Source: Alphaproteobacteria bacterium
GTDB taxonomy: Bacteria > Pseudomonadota > Alphaproteobacteria > Rhizobiales > Xanthobacteraceae
Assembly (NCBI GenBank): GCA_009781045.1
Contig: WQYW01000014.1
Coordinates: 1-51,081 of the forward strand
Length of the DNA: 51,081 bases
Reading direction: 5' to 3'
Part shown: in pieces, positions 43,397-51,081 of the stretch
Layout of the letters: each line of letters starts with the position of its first letter
Numbering within the stretch: position 1 is the stretch's first letter
Translations under genes and position numbers: made by a program
Notes under the pieces: generated by a model
Databases searched by the model: none
The model's input: only the letters and a program-made list of their open reading frames with translations
Told to the model about the DNA's origin: nothing

Positions 43397-44851
43397 ATGA
43401 TTGCGGGAGCGCGGGCAAGACCATATGTCAGCAGGTCACGCCAGCCAGGAATCCCGGAACCCGACGCCGCCATGAAGCCGACGCCGCGCAAGCTGCACAT
43501 CAAGTCATTTGGCTGCCAGATGAACGTCTACGATGCCCAGCGCATGGTCGACCGGCTGGCGGGCGAGGGCTTCGAGGAAACCGCCGACGCCGCCGAGGCC
43601 GACCTCGTCATCCTCAACACCTGCCATATCCGCGACAAGGCCGCGGAGAAAGTCTATTCCGAACTTGGGCGCCTGCGTGCCGGCAAGGAAGAGGCGGCAC
43701 GCCAGGGCCGCTCGATGCGGATCGCGGTCGCCGGCTGTGTCGCCCAGGCCGAAGGTGCGGAGATTGTGCGCCGGGCACCAGTGGTCGATATGGTGGTGGG
43801 CCCGCAAAGCTACCATCATCTGCCGCAGATGCTGCAGCAGCTTGAATCCGCCGCCCCCGTCATCGACACCACTTTCCCGGAGGAGGACAAATTCGATTTT
43901 CTCCCCTCCCCGCGGCCGGAGGCGATCCTTGCCCGCGGCATCAGCGCCTTCGTCACCATCCAGGAAGGCTGCGACAAATTCTGCACCTTCTGTGTCGTGC
44001 CCTATACCCGCGGTTCGGAGAATTCGCGCAAGGTCACAGCGATCGTCGATGAGGTGAAACTTCTCGCCGATCACGGCGTCCGCGAGATCACCCTGATCGG
44101 TCAGAACGTCAACGCCTTCCACGGCGAGGGGCCGGACGGCTCAAACTGGGACCTGGGACGGCTTCTCACTTGTCTCGCCTCAATTCCCGGCATAGTGCGG
44201 CTGCGCTATTCAACCAGCCACCCTTGCGACGTCGACGACAGCCTGATCGCGGCCCATCGCGACCTCGGTGCCCTGATGCCGATGGTGCATCTGCCGCTGC
44301 AGTCGGGTTCGGACCGCATTCTGCACGCCATGAACCGCAACCACAACGTCGCCGACTATCGCCGCCTCATCGACCGCTTCCGCAACGCGCGGCCCGACAT
44401 CGCTTTTTCATCCGATTTCATTGTCGGCTTTCCCGGCGAAACCGGGAAGGATTTCAGCGCAACCATAGCGGTGGTTGACGAGGTCGGCTATGCTGCGGCC
44501 TATTCCTTCAAATATTCCCCCCGCCCGGGCACGCCGGCGGCCGAAATGACCGACCCGGTCAGCGAGGACGAGATGGATGCCCGGCTCAGGGCGATCCAGC
44601 AGCGGATCGACATCGGGCAGGCCGCCTTCAACCGCGCCACCCTCGGCACCACCATGGAAGTACTGTTCGAGCGCCGGGCCCGCCATAAGGGGCAGATCGT
44701 CGGCCGGACCGCTTATCTGCAGCCGGCCCATGTCATGGCAGGCGACGACCTGATCGGTGACATGGCCATGGTGCGCATCGACCAGCTCGAACGTTACAGC
44801 CTGCTCGGCGAAGTGGTGTCCTCCCCCATCATGCAAAACCCGCGATCCTGA
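43397..44851 (+). CDS. miaB: tRNA-2-methylthio-N6-dimethylallyladenosine synthase
   Basis: MiaB is a radical-SAM methylthiotransferase that adds a methylthio group to i6A37 of tRNAs. ATG 43397 was chosen for the AGAGG seven bases upstream (484 residues); ATG 43472 ([11 protein letters not shown]) also fits the family start. The N-terminal cluster-binding cysteines are in [19 protein letters not shown] and [10 protein letters not shown]. The radical-SAM motif is [17 protein letters not shown], and a TRAM domain closes the protein. It begins the operon miaB-phoH-ybeY-corC-lnt-trmB and is divergent from the nucleotidyltransferase. Confidence 0.96.
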   Translation: MIAGARARPYVSRSRQPGIPEPDAAMKPTPRKLHIKSFGCQMNVYDAQRMVDRLAGEGFEETADAAEADLVILNTCHIRDKAAEKVYSELGRLRAGKEEAARQGRSMRIAVAGCVAQAEGAEIVRRAPVVDMVVGPQSYHHLPQMLQQLESAAPVIDTTFPEEDKFDFLPSPRPEAILARGISAFVTIQEGCDKFCTFCVVPYTRGSENSRKVTAIVDEVKLLADHGVREITLIGQNVNAFHGEGPDGSNWDLGRLLTCLASIPGIVRLRYSTSHPCDVDDSLIAAHRDLGALMPMVHLPLQSGSDRILHAMNRNHNVADYRRLIDRFRNARPDIAFSSDFIVGFPGETGKDFSATIAVVDEVGYAAAYSFKYSPRPGTPAAEMTDPVSEDEMDARLRAIQQRIDIGQAAFNRATLGTTMEVLFERRARHKGQIVGRTAYLQPAHVMAGDDLIGDMAMVRIDQLERYSLLGEVVSSPIMQNPRS

Positions 44852-44856
44852 ACATC

Positions 44857-45861
44857 ATGCGCCTTCCTCCGGAAACCCAGGTCGCGATCGATTTCGACGA
44901 CAACCGCGCCGTATCCGTGCTGGTCGGTCCCTATGGCCGCAATCTGGCGCAGATCGAGCGCCGGCTCAACGTCATCATCGACAACCGCGGCAATCACCTC
45001 ACCGTCAACGGCAGCCGCGAAGCCAGCGCCATTGCGCGCCAGGTGCTGGAACGGCTCTATGACCAGGCCAGCCAGGGCCGCGATCTCGACCAGGGCGAGA
45101 TCGAGGGCACCATCCGCGCCGTGATGGCGCAGGACGGCAGCGATGCCGCCGGCGACAAATCCGACGCCAAGGCTTCCCGCGCCGGATTCGACAGTATCAA
45201 CCTGCGCAAACGTCCGGTCAGCGCCCGCACCCAGGCCCAGGACAGCTATATCCGGGCGCTCAAAAGCCATGAACTGGTTTTCGGCGTCGGCCCGGCGGGC
45301 ACCGGCAAGACCTGGCTTGCGGTGGCCTATGCCGCCCAGATGTTCGAGCGCAAGGAGGTCGACCGCATCGTGTTGACGCGGCCGGCGGTGGAAGCCGGGG
45401 AACGTCTGGGCTTCCTGCCCGGGGACCTGCGCGAGAAGGTCGACCCCTATCTGCGTCCGATCTACGATGCCCTCTACGATCTCATGGACCCCCGCATCGT
45501 CGAACGCGCACTGCAGACCGGCGAGATCGAGATTGCTCCGCTCGCCTTCATGCGCGGCCGTACTTTGACCAACGCGATCATCATCCTCGATGAGGCCCAG
45601 AACACCACCTCGATGCAGATGAAAATGTTCCTCACCCGACTCGGCGAAAACAGCCGCATGATCGTCACCGGCGATCCCTCGCAGGTCGACCTGCCCCAGG
45701 GTCAGACCTCGGGTCTCGCCGAGGCCACGCGGCTCCTCAGGGACGTCAAAGGTATCGCCCAGGTCAGCTTCACCGCCGCCGACGTGATCCGCCACGAACT
45801 GGTGGCGCGGATCGTCGCCGCCTATGAGGGTGCGGCTCGACCACACAGTTCCCCGTCATGA
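44857..45861 (+). CDS. phoH: PhoH-family ATPase (YbeZ/PhoL type)
   Basis: A 334-residue PhoH-like protein, a putative RNA-associated ATPase that accompanies YbeY in rRNA quality control. A KH-like N-terminal segment (about 10-90) precedes Walker A FGVGPAGTGKTWLA (145-152) and RIVLTRPAVEAGERLGFLPG. Walker B is IIILDEAQNTT, with MFLTRLGENSRMIVTGDPSQ as the downstream motif. It starts five bases after miaB and overlaps ybeY by four bases, so it belongs to the same transcript. Confidence 0.95.
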   Translation: MRLPPETQVAIDFDDNRAVSVLVGPYGRNLAQIERRLNVIIDNRGNHLTVNGSREASAIARQVLERLYDQASQGRDLDQGEIEGTIRAVMAQDGSDAAGDKSDAKASRAGFDSINLRKRPVSARTQAQDSYIRALKSHELVFGVGPAGTGKTWLAVAYAAQMFERKEVDRIVLTRPAVEAGERLGFLPGDLREKVDPYLRPIYDALYDLMDPRIVERALQTGEIEIAPLAFMRGRTLTNAIIILDEAQNTTSMQMKMFLTRLGENSRMIVTGDPSQVDLPQGQTSGLAEATRLLRDVKGIAQVSFTAADVIRHELVARIVAAYEGAARPHSSPS

Positions 45862-46364
45862 CACGAGCCGATCTGCCCGTGATCGACATCGTCATCACCG
45901 CCGGCTGCTGGGAGCAGCAGGGCGACGTAAGCCACATGGTCGAGCGCGCCCTTCTGACCTCTGCCGAAATGGTCGAGGACGATGTCGGGGAGGCTGAAGT
46001 GGCGGTGATGCTGGCCGATGACGCCGCGCTCAAAGCCCTCAACGCCACCTGGCGCGGCATCGACAAGCCTACCAATGTGCTGTCCTTCCCGGCCCCGGAG
46101 CCGACGCAACCCTTTCGCATCGGCGATCCGCCGCGTCACCTCGGCGACATTGCTATTGCCTATGAGACGCTCGCGCGCGAAGCCGGCGAGGAAGGAAAGA
46201 CCTTCGGCCACCATCTCAGCCATCTCGTGGTGCACGGCTTCCTGCATCTGATGGGCCACGACCATATCGATGACGGGGAGGCCGAGGAGATGGAGGCGCT
46301 CGAAAGCGATATCCTGGCCGCGCTGGGTTATCCGGCTGATGCGGCAACGGAGCGATTGAGATGA
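45858..46364 (+). CDS. ybeY: Endoribonuclease YbeY (rRNA maturation)
   Basis: The 168-residue metalloprotein YbeY acts in 16S rRNA 3'-end maturation and ribosome quality control. The metal-binding motif HLVVHGFLHLMGHDH (residues about 117-131) is complete, preceded by NATWRGIDKPTNVLSFP and LGDIAIAYE. The start overlaps the phoH stop (ATGA) and the stop overlaps the corC start (ATGA), giving tight coupling in both directions. Confidence 0.96.
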   Translation: MTRADLPVIDIVITAGCWEQQGDVSHMVERALLTSAEMVEDDVGEAEVAVMLADDAALKALNATWRGIDKPTNVLSFPAPEPTQPFRIGDPPRHLGDIAIAYETLAREAGEEGKTFGHHLSHLVVHGFLHLMGHDHIDDGEAEEMEALESDILAALGYPADAATERLR

Positions 46365-47446
46365 TCGATTGCGACTCGAGCGAGGACAGGACGCCCACCT
46401 CCAACCTGCCGGTGGTGCTGACGCCGGTCCGCATGGTGCGGCGCTGGAGCGACAGCGCTCTGGTGCGCCTCATCCGCAGCCTGCTGGGCTGGAAGGTGGG
46501 CTCGGTGCGCGACGATCTCGAGGTCGTGCTTGACGCCACCCCGCCCGACGACGCCGGTTTCACCGCCGTCGAGCGCACCATGCTGCGCAATATCCTCCAT
46601 CTCCACGAATGCCGCATCGCCGACGTCATGATCCATCGCGCCGACATCGTCGCGGTGAAGCGCGACATCACGCTCGGGGAACTGATGGACCGCTTCGAAC
46701 ATGCCGGCCATTCCCGCCTCGTGGTCTTTAACGAAACCCTGGATGATCCCGAGGGCATGGTCCATATCCGCGACCTCCTCACTCTGATGACGGCCACCGC
46801 GCGCCAGGCCAGCGGCACGGAGAACACTACCGAGAAGAGCCGGCCGGCCGGCCTCGACCTTCACGCGGTCGATCTCACTTTGCCCCTTTTCAAGGCCAAC
46901 ATCATCCGCAAGCTGCTCTACGTGCCGCCCTCAATGCGGGCAATCGACCTCTTGGCACAGATGCAGGCCTCGCGCATCCATCTGGCTCTGGTAGTCGACG
47001 AATATGGCGGCAGCGACGGCCTGGTCTCACTCGAAGACATCGTCGAAGAGATCGTCGGCGAAATCGATGACGAACATGACAGCGACGAGCCGCCGTCGAT
47101 CATCCGCCAGGGCGAAAACTGCTTTATCGCCGACGGTCGCGCCAGTCTCGACGATGCCCGCGAAGAGATCGGCGGTGAACTCATCACCTTTGAGGCCGAC
47201 GAAGAGGTGCAGACGCTGGGCGGCTATCTCGTCAGCGTGGTCGGCCGGGTGCCGGTACGCGGCGAGGTCATTTCCGGGCCCGGCAACTACGAAATCGAGG
47301 TGCTCGACGCCGATCCGCGCCGGGTCAAGCGGCTGCGCATCGCACCGCGCCGGGAGCGCTCGCCCGCGCGCCCCCCCCGTGACGGCCGCCGCCGCGATGC
47401 CGCGGCCGAACCCGCACCACCCGGCAGCGAGGTCAGCAGACAGTGA
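46361..47446 (+). CDS. corC: CorC/HlyC-family protein with paired CBS domains
   Basis: A 361-residue protein of the CorC/HlyC (hemolysin C) group, linked in other bacteria to magnesium or cobalt transport. After a short N-terminal region, two CBS domains span about residues 85-225, starting with RIADVMIHRADIVAVKRDIT and including HSRLVVFNETLDDPEGMVHI and LALVVDEYGGSDGLVSLEDI. A CorC-HlyC C-terminal domain follows (FEADEEVQTLGGYLVSVVGR). There is no transmembrane DUF21 domain, so it is the short, soluble form. The tail is basic and Pro-rich. Start and stop overlap ybeY and lnt respectively. Confidence 0.93.
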   Translation: MIDCDSSEDRTPTSNLPVVLTPVRMVRRWSDSALVRLIRSLLGWKVGSVRDDLEVVLDATPPDDAGFTAVERTMLRNILHLHECRIADVMIHRADIVAVKRDITLGELMDRFEHAGHSRLVVFNETLDDPEGMVHIRDLLTLMTATARQASGTENTTEKSRPAGLDLHAVDLTLPLFKANIIRKLLYVPPSMRAIDLLAQMQASRIHLALVVDEYGGSDGLVSLEDIVEEIVGEIDDEHDSDEPPSIIRQGENCFIADGRASLDDAREEIGGELITFEADEEVQTLGGYLVSVVGRVPVRGEVISGPGNYEIEVLDADPRRVKRLRIAPRRERSPARPPRDGRRRDAAAEPAPPGSEVSRQ

Positions 47447-49044
47447 GACTGGCTGAAAAACTCCACAGTATCGCGCTTGCCATCGTGCTCGCCTTTGGCT
47501 GGAAGCGGGCGGCTCTCGCGTTTGCCGCAGGGGCCCTGTCGGTCCTCGCGCTGGCACCCTTCAACGCCTGGCCGGTGCTTTTCCTCACTCTGCCGGTTGT
47601 GGTGTGGCTGATCGATGGAGCCGTGAGCGGCCGATGGGACGGCGTCGCGGCTGCGGCCTGGATCGGATACTGTTTCGGGCTCGGCTATTTCATCGCCGGC
47701 CTGTACTGGACCGGTTACGCCTTCTTTGTTGAAGCCGACATTTTTGCCTGGCTGTCGCCCTTTGCCGTGCTCGGTCTGCCGGCCTATCTGGCGCTGTTTC
47801 CGGCTTTCGGGTTTTTTCTGGCGCGGCTGTTATGGACCCGTGACGGCAGCCGCATCCTGGCCTTTGCCGCCTTTCTGACGTTGACCGAATGGCTGCGCGG
47901 CCATGTCCTTACCGGCTTTCCCTGGAACGCTTTCGGCTATGCCCTGTCGGAACCGGCAGCCCTGGCGCAGACCGCGTCCCTGATCGGACTGTGGGGCATG
48001 ACCTTCCTCACGCTGGTGATTTTCGCCAGTCCTGCGGTTCTGATCACACGCAACGCGCACAACCGGCCACGCTGGCTGGCACCGGTCATGGCGCTGACGG
48101 TTCTCGTCCTCATGGGAGGCTATGGTGCCGTGCGGCTTTCACAGTCGCCGACCACCTTCGTCGAGGGCACGCGGCTGCGCATCATGCAACCGAACCTGCC
48201 GCAGGATGCAAAATTCAACTACTCGGCCAAGAAAGCGGTGATGGAGAAATATCTGGCTCTGTCCGACCGCGCCTCGGGGCCGCAGTCGCGCGGCATCAGC
48301 GATGTCACCATCCTGATCTGGCCGGAATCGGCATTTCCCTTCCTGCTGAGCCGGGAGGGCGACGTCATGGCCCAGATTGCCGGCTTTCTGCCCCGGGGCA
48401 CCGTGCTGGTGACCGGTGCCACCCGCGCCGCCGACGAGGGGCGCAAGGGGCCGATCCGCCACGCCTATAATTCGATCTATGTCATCACCCATGACGGCGG
48501 CGTTGCCGCCGTCTACGACAAGCTCCATCTGGTGCCGTTCGGCGAATTTCTGCCGTTCCAGGACGCGCTCGAGGCCGTCGGCCTTGAACAACTGACCCGG
48601 GTCCAGGGCGGCTATCTTCCCGGTACCATCCGCCATGCCCTCCAGCTCCCCAACGTCCCGCCGGCGCTGCCGCTGATCTGTTATGAGGCGATCTTTCCCG
48701 ACGACCGCGCCGGCCGTGACGAAGGACCGGGATGGATCATCAACCTGACCAATGATGGCTGGTTCGGCAACTCAACCGGCCCTTATCAGCATCTCGAACA
48801 GGCACGAATGCGTGCCATTGAGCAGGGACTGCCGCTGGTCCGAGCCGCCAATACCGGTATTTCCGCGGTCATCGATCCTCTGGGCCGCACCCAGGCCCGA
48901 CTTGATCTCGGTGTCGAAGGCATCCTGGATGCCCGCCTGCCAGCGGCAACCGCGCCCACCGTCTACGCCCGCTTCGGCGACATCCCGGCGGCAGCTCTGG
49001 TGGCACTGGCGCTCCTCCTCGCTTTGCGGAGGCGCCTCGCATGA
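47443..49044 (+). CDS. lnt: Apolipoprotein N-acyltransferase
   Basis: Lnt transfers the third acyl chain to the N-terminal cysteine of lipoproteins at the inner membrane. The 533-residue protein has about six N-terminal membrane segments (for example FAAGALSVLALAPFNAWPVL) and a periplasmic nitrilase-like domain. The catalytic triad positions are Glu in LIWPESAFPF, Lys in YDKLHLVPFGEF and Cys in ICYEAIFPDD. NLTNDGWFGNSTGPYQHLEQ and a final hydrophobic helix are also present. It begins with GTG overlapping the corC stop and its end overlaps trmB by four bases. Confidence 0.96.
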   Translation: MRLAEKLHSIALAIVLAFGWKRAALAFAAGALSVLALAPFNAWPVLFLTLPVVVWLIDGAVSGRWDGVAAAAWIGYCFGLGYFIAGLYWTGYAFFVEADIFAWLSPFAVLGLPAYLALFPAFGFFLARLLWTRDGSRILAFAAFLTLTEWLRGHVLTGFPWNAFGYALSEPAALAQTASLIGLWGMTFLTLVIFASPAVLITRNAHNRPRWLAPVMALTVLVLMGGYGAVRLSQSPTTFVEGTRLRIMQPNLPQDAKFNYSAKKAVMEKYLALSDRASGPQSRGISDVTILIWPESAFPFLLSREGDVMAQIAGFLPRGTVLVTGATRAADEGRKGPIRHAYNSIYVITHDGGVAAVYDKLHLVPFGEFLPFQDALEAVGLEQLTRVQGGYLPGTIRHALQLPNVPPALPLICYEAIFPDDRAGRDEGPGWIINLTNDGWFGNSTGPYQHLEQARMRAIEQGLPLVRAANTGISAVIDPLGRTQARLDLGVEGILDARLPAATAPTVYARFGDIPAAALVALALLLALRRRLA

Positions 49045-49736
49045 GCGACACTCCCCACCGCGAGGACGGAGGCCGCGCCTTTTTCGGCCGCCGCGTCGGC
49101 CACCGGCTGCGCAGTCACCAGGCCGAACTGCTGCGCGACCTGCTGCCGCGCCTCGCGCTCGACATAAGTGCGCCCGCCAACCTCACTGCGCTGTTTCCGG
49201 TTCCGACAAAAGAGCTGCGGCTCGAAGTCGGCTTCGGTGCCGGCGAACATCTCGCAGCGGAAGCGGCAAATTTTCCCGATACCGGATTCATCGGCTGCGA
49301 ACCCTATGTCAACGGCATGGCGCGGATCCTGGCTCGAATCGAAGCCGATCACCTCGCCAATATCCGCCTCTTCGCCGGGGACGCCGCCTCGCTTCTCGCC
49401 TGGCTGCCGCCGGCATCCCTGACCCGCGTCGATGTGCTCCATCCCGATCCCTGGCCCAAACGGCGCCACTGGAAGCGGCGTTTCGTGCAGGATCACACGC
49501 TGGCCGCGATGGCGCGGGTGTTGCAGGTAGGCGGCGAGTTCCGCTTTGTCAGCGACATCGACGACTATTGTGCCTGGACGCTCGCCCATGTGGCGAAAAG
49601 GAGCGAGTTCCATTGGCTCGCCGAGCGTACCGATGACTGGCGCTCTCCGTGGCCGGGCTACACCATGACCCGCTATGGCGCCAAGGCCACCCGCGAAGGC
49701 CGCAAGGCCTCGTACTTGCGCTTTGTGCGCCTGTGA
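49041..49736 (+). CDS. trmB: tRNA (guanine-N7)-methyltransferase
   Basis: TrmB makes m7G46 in tRNA using S-adenosylmethionine. The 231-residue protein begins with FFGRRVGHRLRSHQAELL, has the SAM-binding loop LEVGFGAGEHLAAEA, the FIGCEPYVNGMARIL block and the family signature VDVLHPDPWPKRRHWKRRF. A C-terminal RSPWPGYTMTRYGAKATREG closes it. It starts four bases inside lnt. In many relatives metK separates lnt and trmB, and rimP-nusA follow; neither is here, and accessory DNA follows instead. Confidence 0.96.
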   Translation: MSDTPHREDGGRAFFGRRVGHRLRSHQAELLRDLLPRLALDISAPANLTALFPVPTKELRLEVGFGAGEHLAAEAANFPDTGFIGCEPYVNGMARILARIEADHLANIRLFAGDAASLLAWLPPASLTRVDVLHPDPWPKRRHWKRRFVQDHTLAAMARVLQVGGEFRFVSDIDDYCAWTLAHVAKRSEFHWLAERTDDWRSPWPGYTMTRYGAKATREGRKASYLRFVRL

Positions 49737-50658
49737 TAAAGCCTGCGCCTGCGATCGCCGCTGCGATGCCGCGATTGCATTCGGCACGCTGGAAACAGGG
49801 CAACGGGCCTGATTGAGGGGATCGCCAGGCGTGCGAGTATCTGTGCAGCGATCGGGTTGGCCGGCATCTGTCTCACTGCTTTCCTGTCCGAGCGACCCCC
49901 ACCCAATCGAAAGATAGCGCTCGGCGTCCTGGCGCTGCTGTCTCAGATGCTCCTGCTGCCCCGCGCAGCAGCTCTCGGCGCTTGTAGCGGATTCCGCATT
50001 CCTCTCTCTTTACGACCTGCACCTGAGTTCCTGGAAGATCCGTTTCCTTGTCTGCGCAGGCGGCATCGCTGCGGCCTGGGCGTCTTGCCATCCAGGCTCC
50101 TGGCCGACAATTCGCAGCGCAAGGCCATGAGCAAACAGCCGATGGAAATTCAGTGGGTGGGAGGCCAACGCCCTTGCAGACACAATCGCACACCCTCGCT
50201 CGAAATTGTGAGTCTCACGATTTCTTCATGATCCCTTGATCCCCAGGCGGGCAGTTGGCGATGCGCAGGATCAGGCCATCCGCCAGGGCTGCCGAAATCG
50301 CGACCACCCACGGCTCCTGCGCAGGCCCGGGAAGGACTTAAGTCCGTTCACAATGAGTCTCCCCAGAAAGAAACTGGCGCCAGTCCGGGTATGGCGGCGC
50401 CCTGAGGACAGGTTTCATTCAAGGGGGTCGGCGGGACGCCGGTGTGGAACTCACATGGTCTCTGGGAAAAACCGACTCCCCTTCACCGCAGGCGCCGCAG
50501 CGCCGCCTGGACTGCGGCGGAGCGGCCGTTTGAACATTGACTGCCGTCGCAGCCGATGAAGAATGCGCAAGATCGGCAACACTGTCCGGTATATTGCCGC
50601 AATTCACCTGTTCAAACGCTCCGTAAAGGAGGCTGACACCTGCCGGCCGCCTTGTTAT
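49737..50658. other. Gene-poor region after trmB
   Basis: More than 900 bases with no supported gene. A plus-strand frame starting near 49816 has a signal-like hydrophobic stretch (LGVLALLSQMLLLPRAAALG) but then turns into low-quality sequence. No RNA gene or terminator with a T-run was recognised. Confidence 0.35.
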
Positions 50659-50681
50659 GGTCACTAAGGTCATAATGGTCA
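50659..50681 (+). promoter_or_regulatory. Candidate antitoxin operator: three GGTCA repeats at a 9-bp period
   Basis: GGTCA occurs at 50659, 50668 and 50677 (atggtcact, aaggtcata, atggtcaga), just upstream of the antitoxin start at 50694. Type II antitoxins usually bind such repeats or palindromes in their own promoter, so autoregulation is plausible. Confidence 0.4.
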
Positions 50682-50693
50682 GAAGACTTCGAT

Positions 50694-51038
50694 ATGGTGA
50701 CGGTCAAAGACACCCTGCAGACGTGGACTGTCGCGGATGCCAAAGCACGTTTTTCCGAGGTGATCGAGCGGGCGCAAACCGATCCCCAGATCATTACCCG
50801 TCATGGCAATGGAAAGCCAAGTGCTGTCCTCGTGTCAGCCCATGAATGGGCGCAAAAGACAGCGCGCAGAGGCACGCTTGCGGAGTTCCTGCTCGCTTCT
50901 CCATTGTCTGGCGCGGATCTCGATCTTGAACGAGTCTGCGATCGACCGCGGGAAGTGATTACTAATCCGTGCATATTTTTGATGACCCCTATTGCATTCC
51001 ATGTTCTGTTAGTGTATAGTGCGTTCTATGAAAATTGA
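50694..51038 (+). pseudogene. Phd/YefM-family antitoxin truncated by an IS630-type insertion
   Basis: The first 88 residues are a normal Phd/YefM antitoxin. TWTVADAKARFSEVIERAQT begins the DNA-binding fold, QIITRHGNGKPSAVLVSAHE follows, and an acidic/basic tail (SGADLDLERVCDRPREV) ends the conserved part. After Glu-Val-Ile, at about 50960, the frame enters AT-rich foreign sequence and adds about 25 residues (TNPCIFLMTPIAFHVLLVYS and a few more) before stopping inside the transposase start. The toxin gene that normally follows is not visible; it may lie beyond the insertion, outside the window. The N-terminal DNA-binding part could still work. Confidence 0.75.
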
Positions 51039-51081
51039 TGGTCGCACAATTGGTCGAAAGAAGGCCGAGGAAATCCGCTTC
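50963..51081 (+). mobile_element. Left end of an IS630-family insertion sequence (partial)
   Basis: The base composition changes abruptly at a TA dinucleotide (50963-50964), the target used by IS630/Tc1-mariner elements, inside the antitoxin reading frame. The following about 65 bases are AT-rich and could hold the terminal repeat and promoter, and then a transposase-like frame begins. The other end lies outside the window, so boundaries are inferred. Confidence 0.55.
51028..51081 (+). CDS. IS630-family transposase, N-terminus (partial)
   Basis: ATG 51028 opens a frame reading MKIDGRTIGRKKAEEIRF up to the window edge. Met-Lys-Ile-Asp-Gly-Arg followed by a basic helix is a typical start of IS630-type transposases (helix-turn-helix then DDE domain). 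Only 18 residues are visible. The location just inside an apparent insertion boundary supports the call. Confidence 0.55.
   Translation, partial: MKIDGRTIGRKKAEEIRF

Overview
The window looks like chromosomal DNA of a GC-rich alphaproteobacterium, most likely from the Hyphomicrobiales (Rhizobiales) or a close relative. The main reason is conserved gene order: ihfB-lapA-trpF-trpB-trpA-accD-folC, then trxA and addB-addA on the other strand, then a sugar-phosphate nucleotidyltransferase, then miaB-phoH-ybeY-corC-lnt-trmB. AccD lacks the zinc-ribbon cysteines, as in rhizobial AccD, and an ornithine-lipid pair (olsBA) is present. No species or family can be named from the sequence alone.

Layout. 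1-500 holds the start of a leftward HTH gene and little else. 501-8143 holds a possible small ORF, a large type V autotransporter with seven T5SS/PEP-CTERM-associated repeats, and two tandem ARPP-1 (DUF6569) paralogs, of which only the second has a signal peptide. 8144-10139 is the ornithine-lipid locus, preceded by four 11-bp-spaced Pho-box half-sites, and a small overlapping ORF. 10140-13566 is accessory: a truncated DUF262 gene and an orphan AAA ATPase. 13791-19791 is the housekeeping block ihfB-lapA-trpFBA-accD-folC. 19942-21465 holds a HicB relic and trxA.

21466-34147 is a 12.7-kb accessory insert between trxA and addA, genes that are normally neighbours. It contains a decayed HigB/HigA-type toxin-antitoxin pair, a 2139-residue protein with small folded ends and a very long repetitive acidic middle, short relics of addA and addB, a DUF1016 (YhcG-type) PD-(D/E)XK nuclease and a VapC relic. 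34148-40740 is intact addBA. 40741-42426 is a second smaller insert with a frameshifted PstS-like gene and a VapBC pair whose toxin is broken. 42427-49736 returns to core genes (nucleotidyltransferase, then the tightly overlapping miaB-phoH-ybeY-corC-lnt-trmB operon). 49737-51081 is accessory again: a Phd/YefM antitoxin whose 3' end is cut by an IS630-family element that runs off the window.

Overall, the core operons are intact, but their junctions are insertion hotspots filled with decaying toxin-antitoxin modules, gene fragments and one unusual giant gene. The most novel-looking item is the giant repeat protein at 24061-30480. The best-supported regulatory inference is phosphate-starvation control of olsBA.
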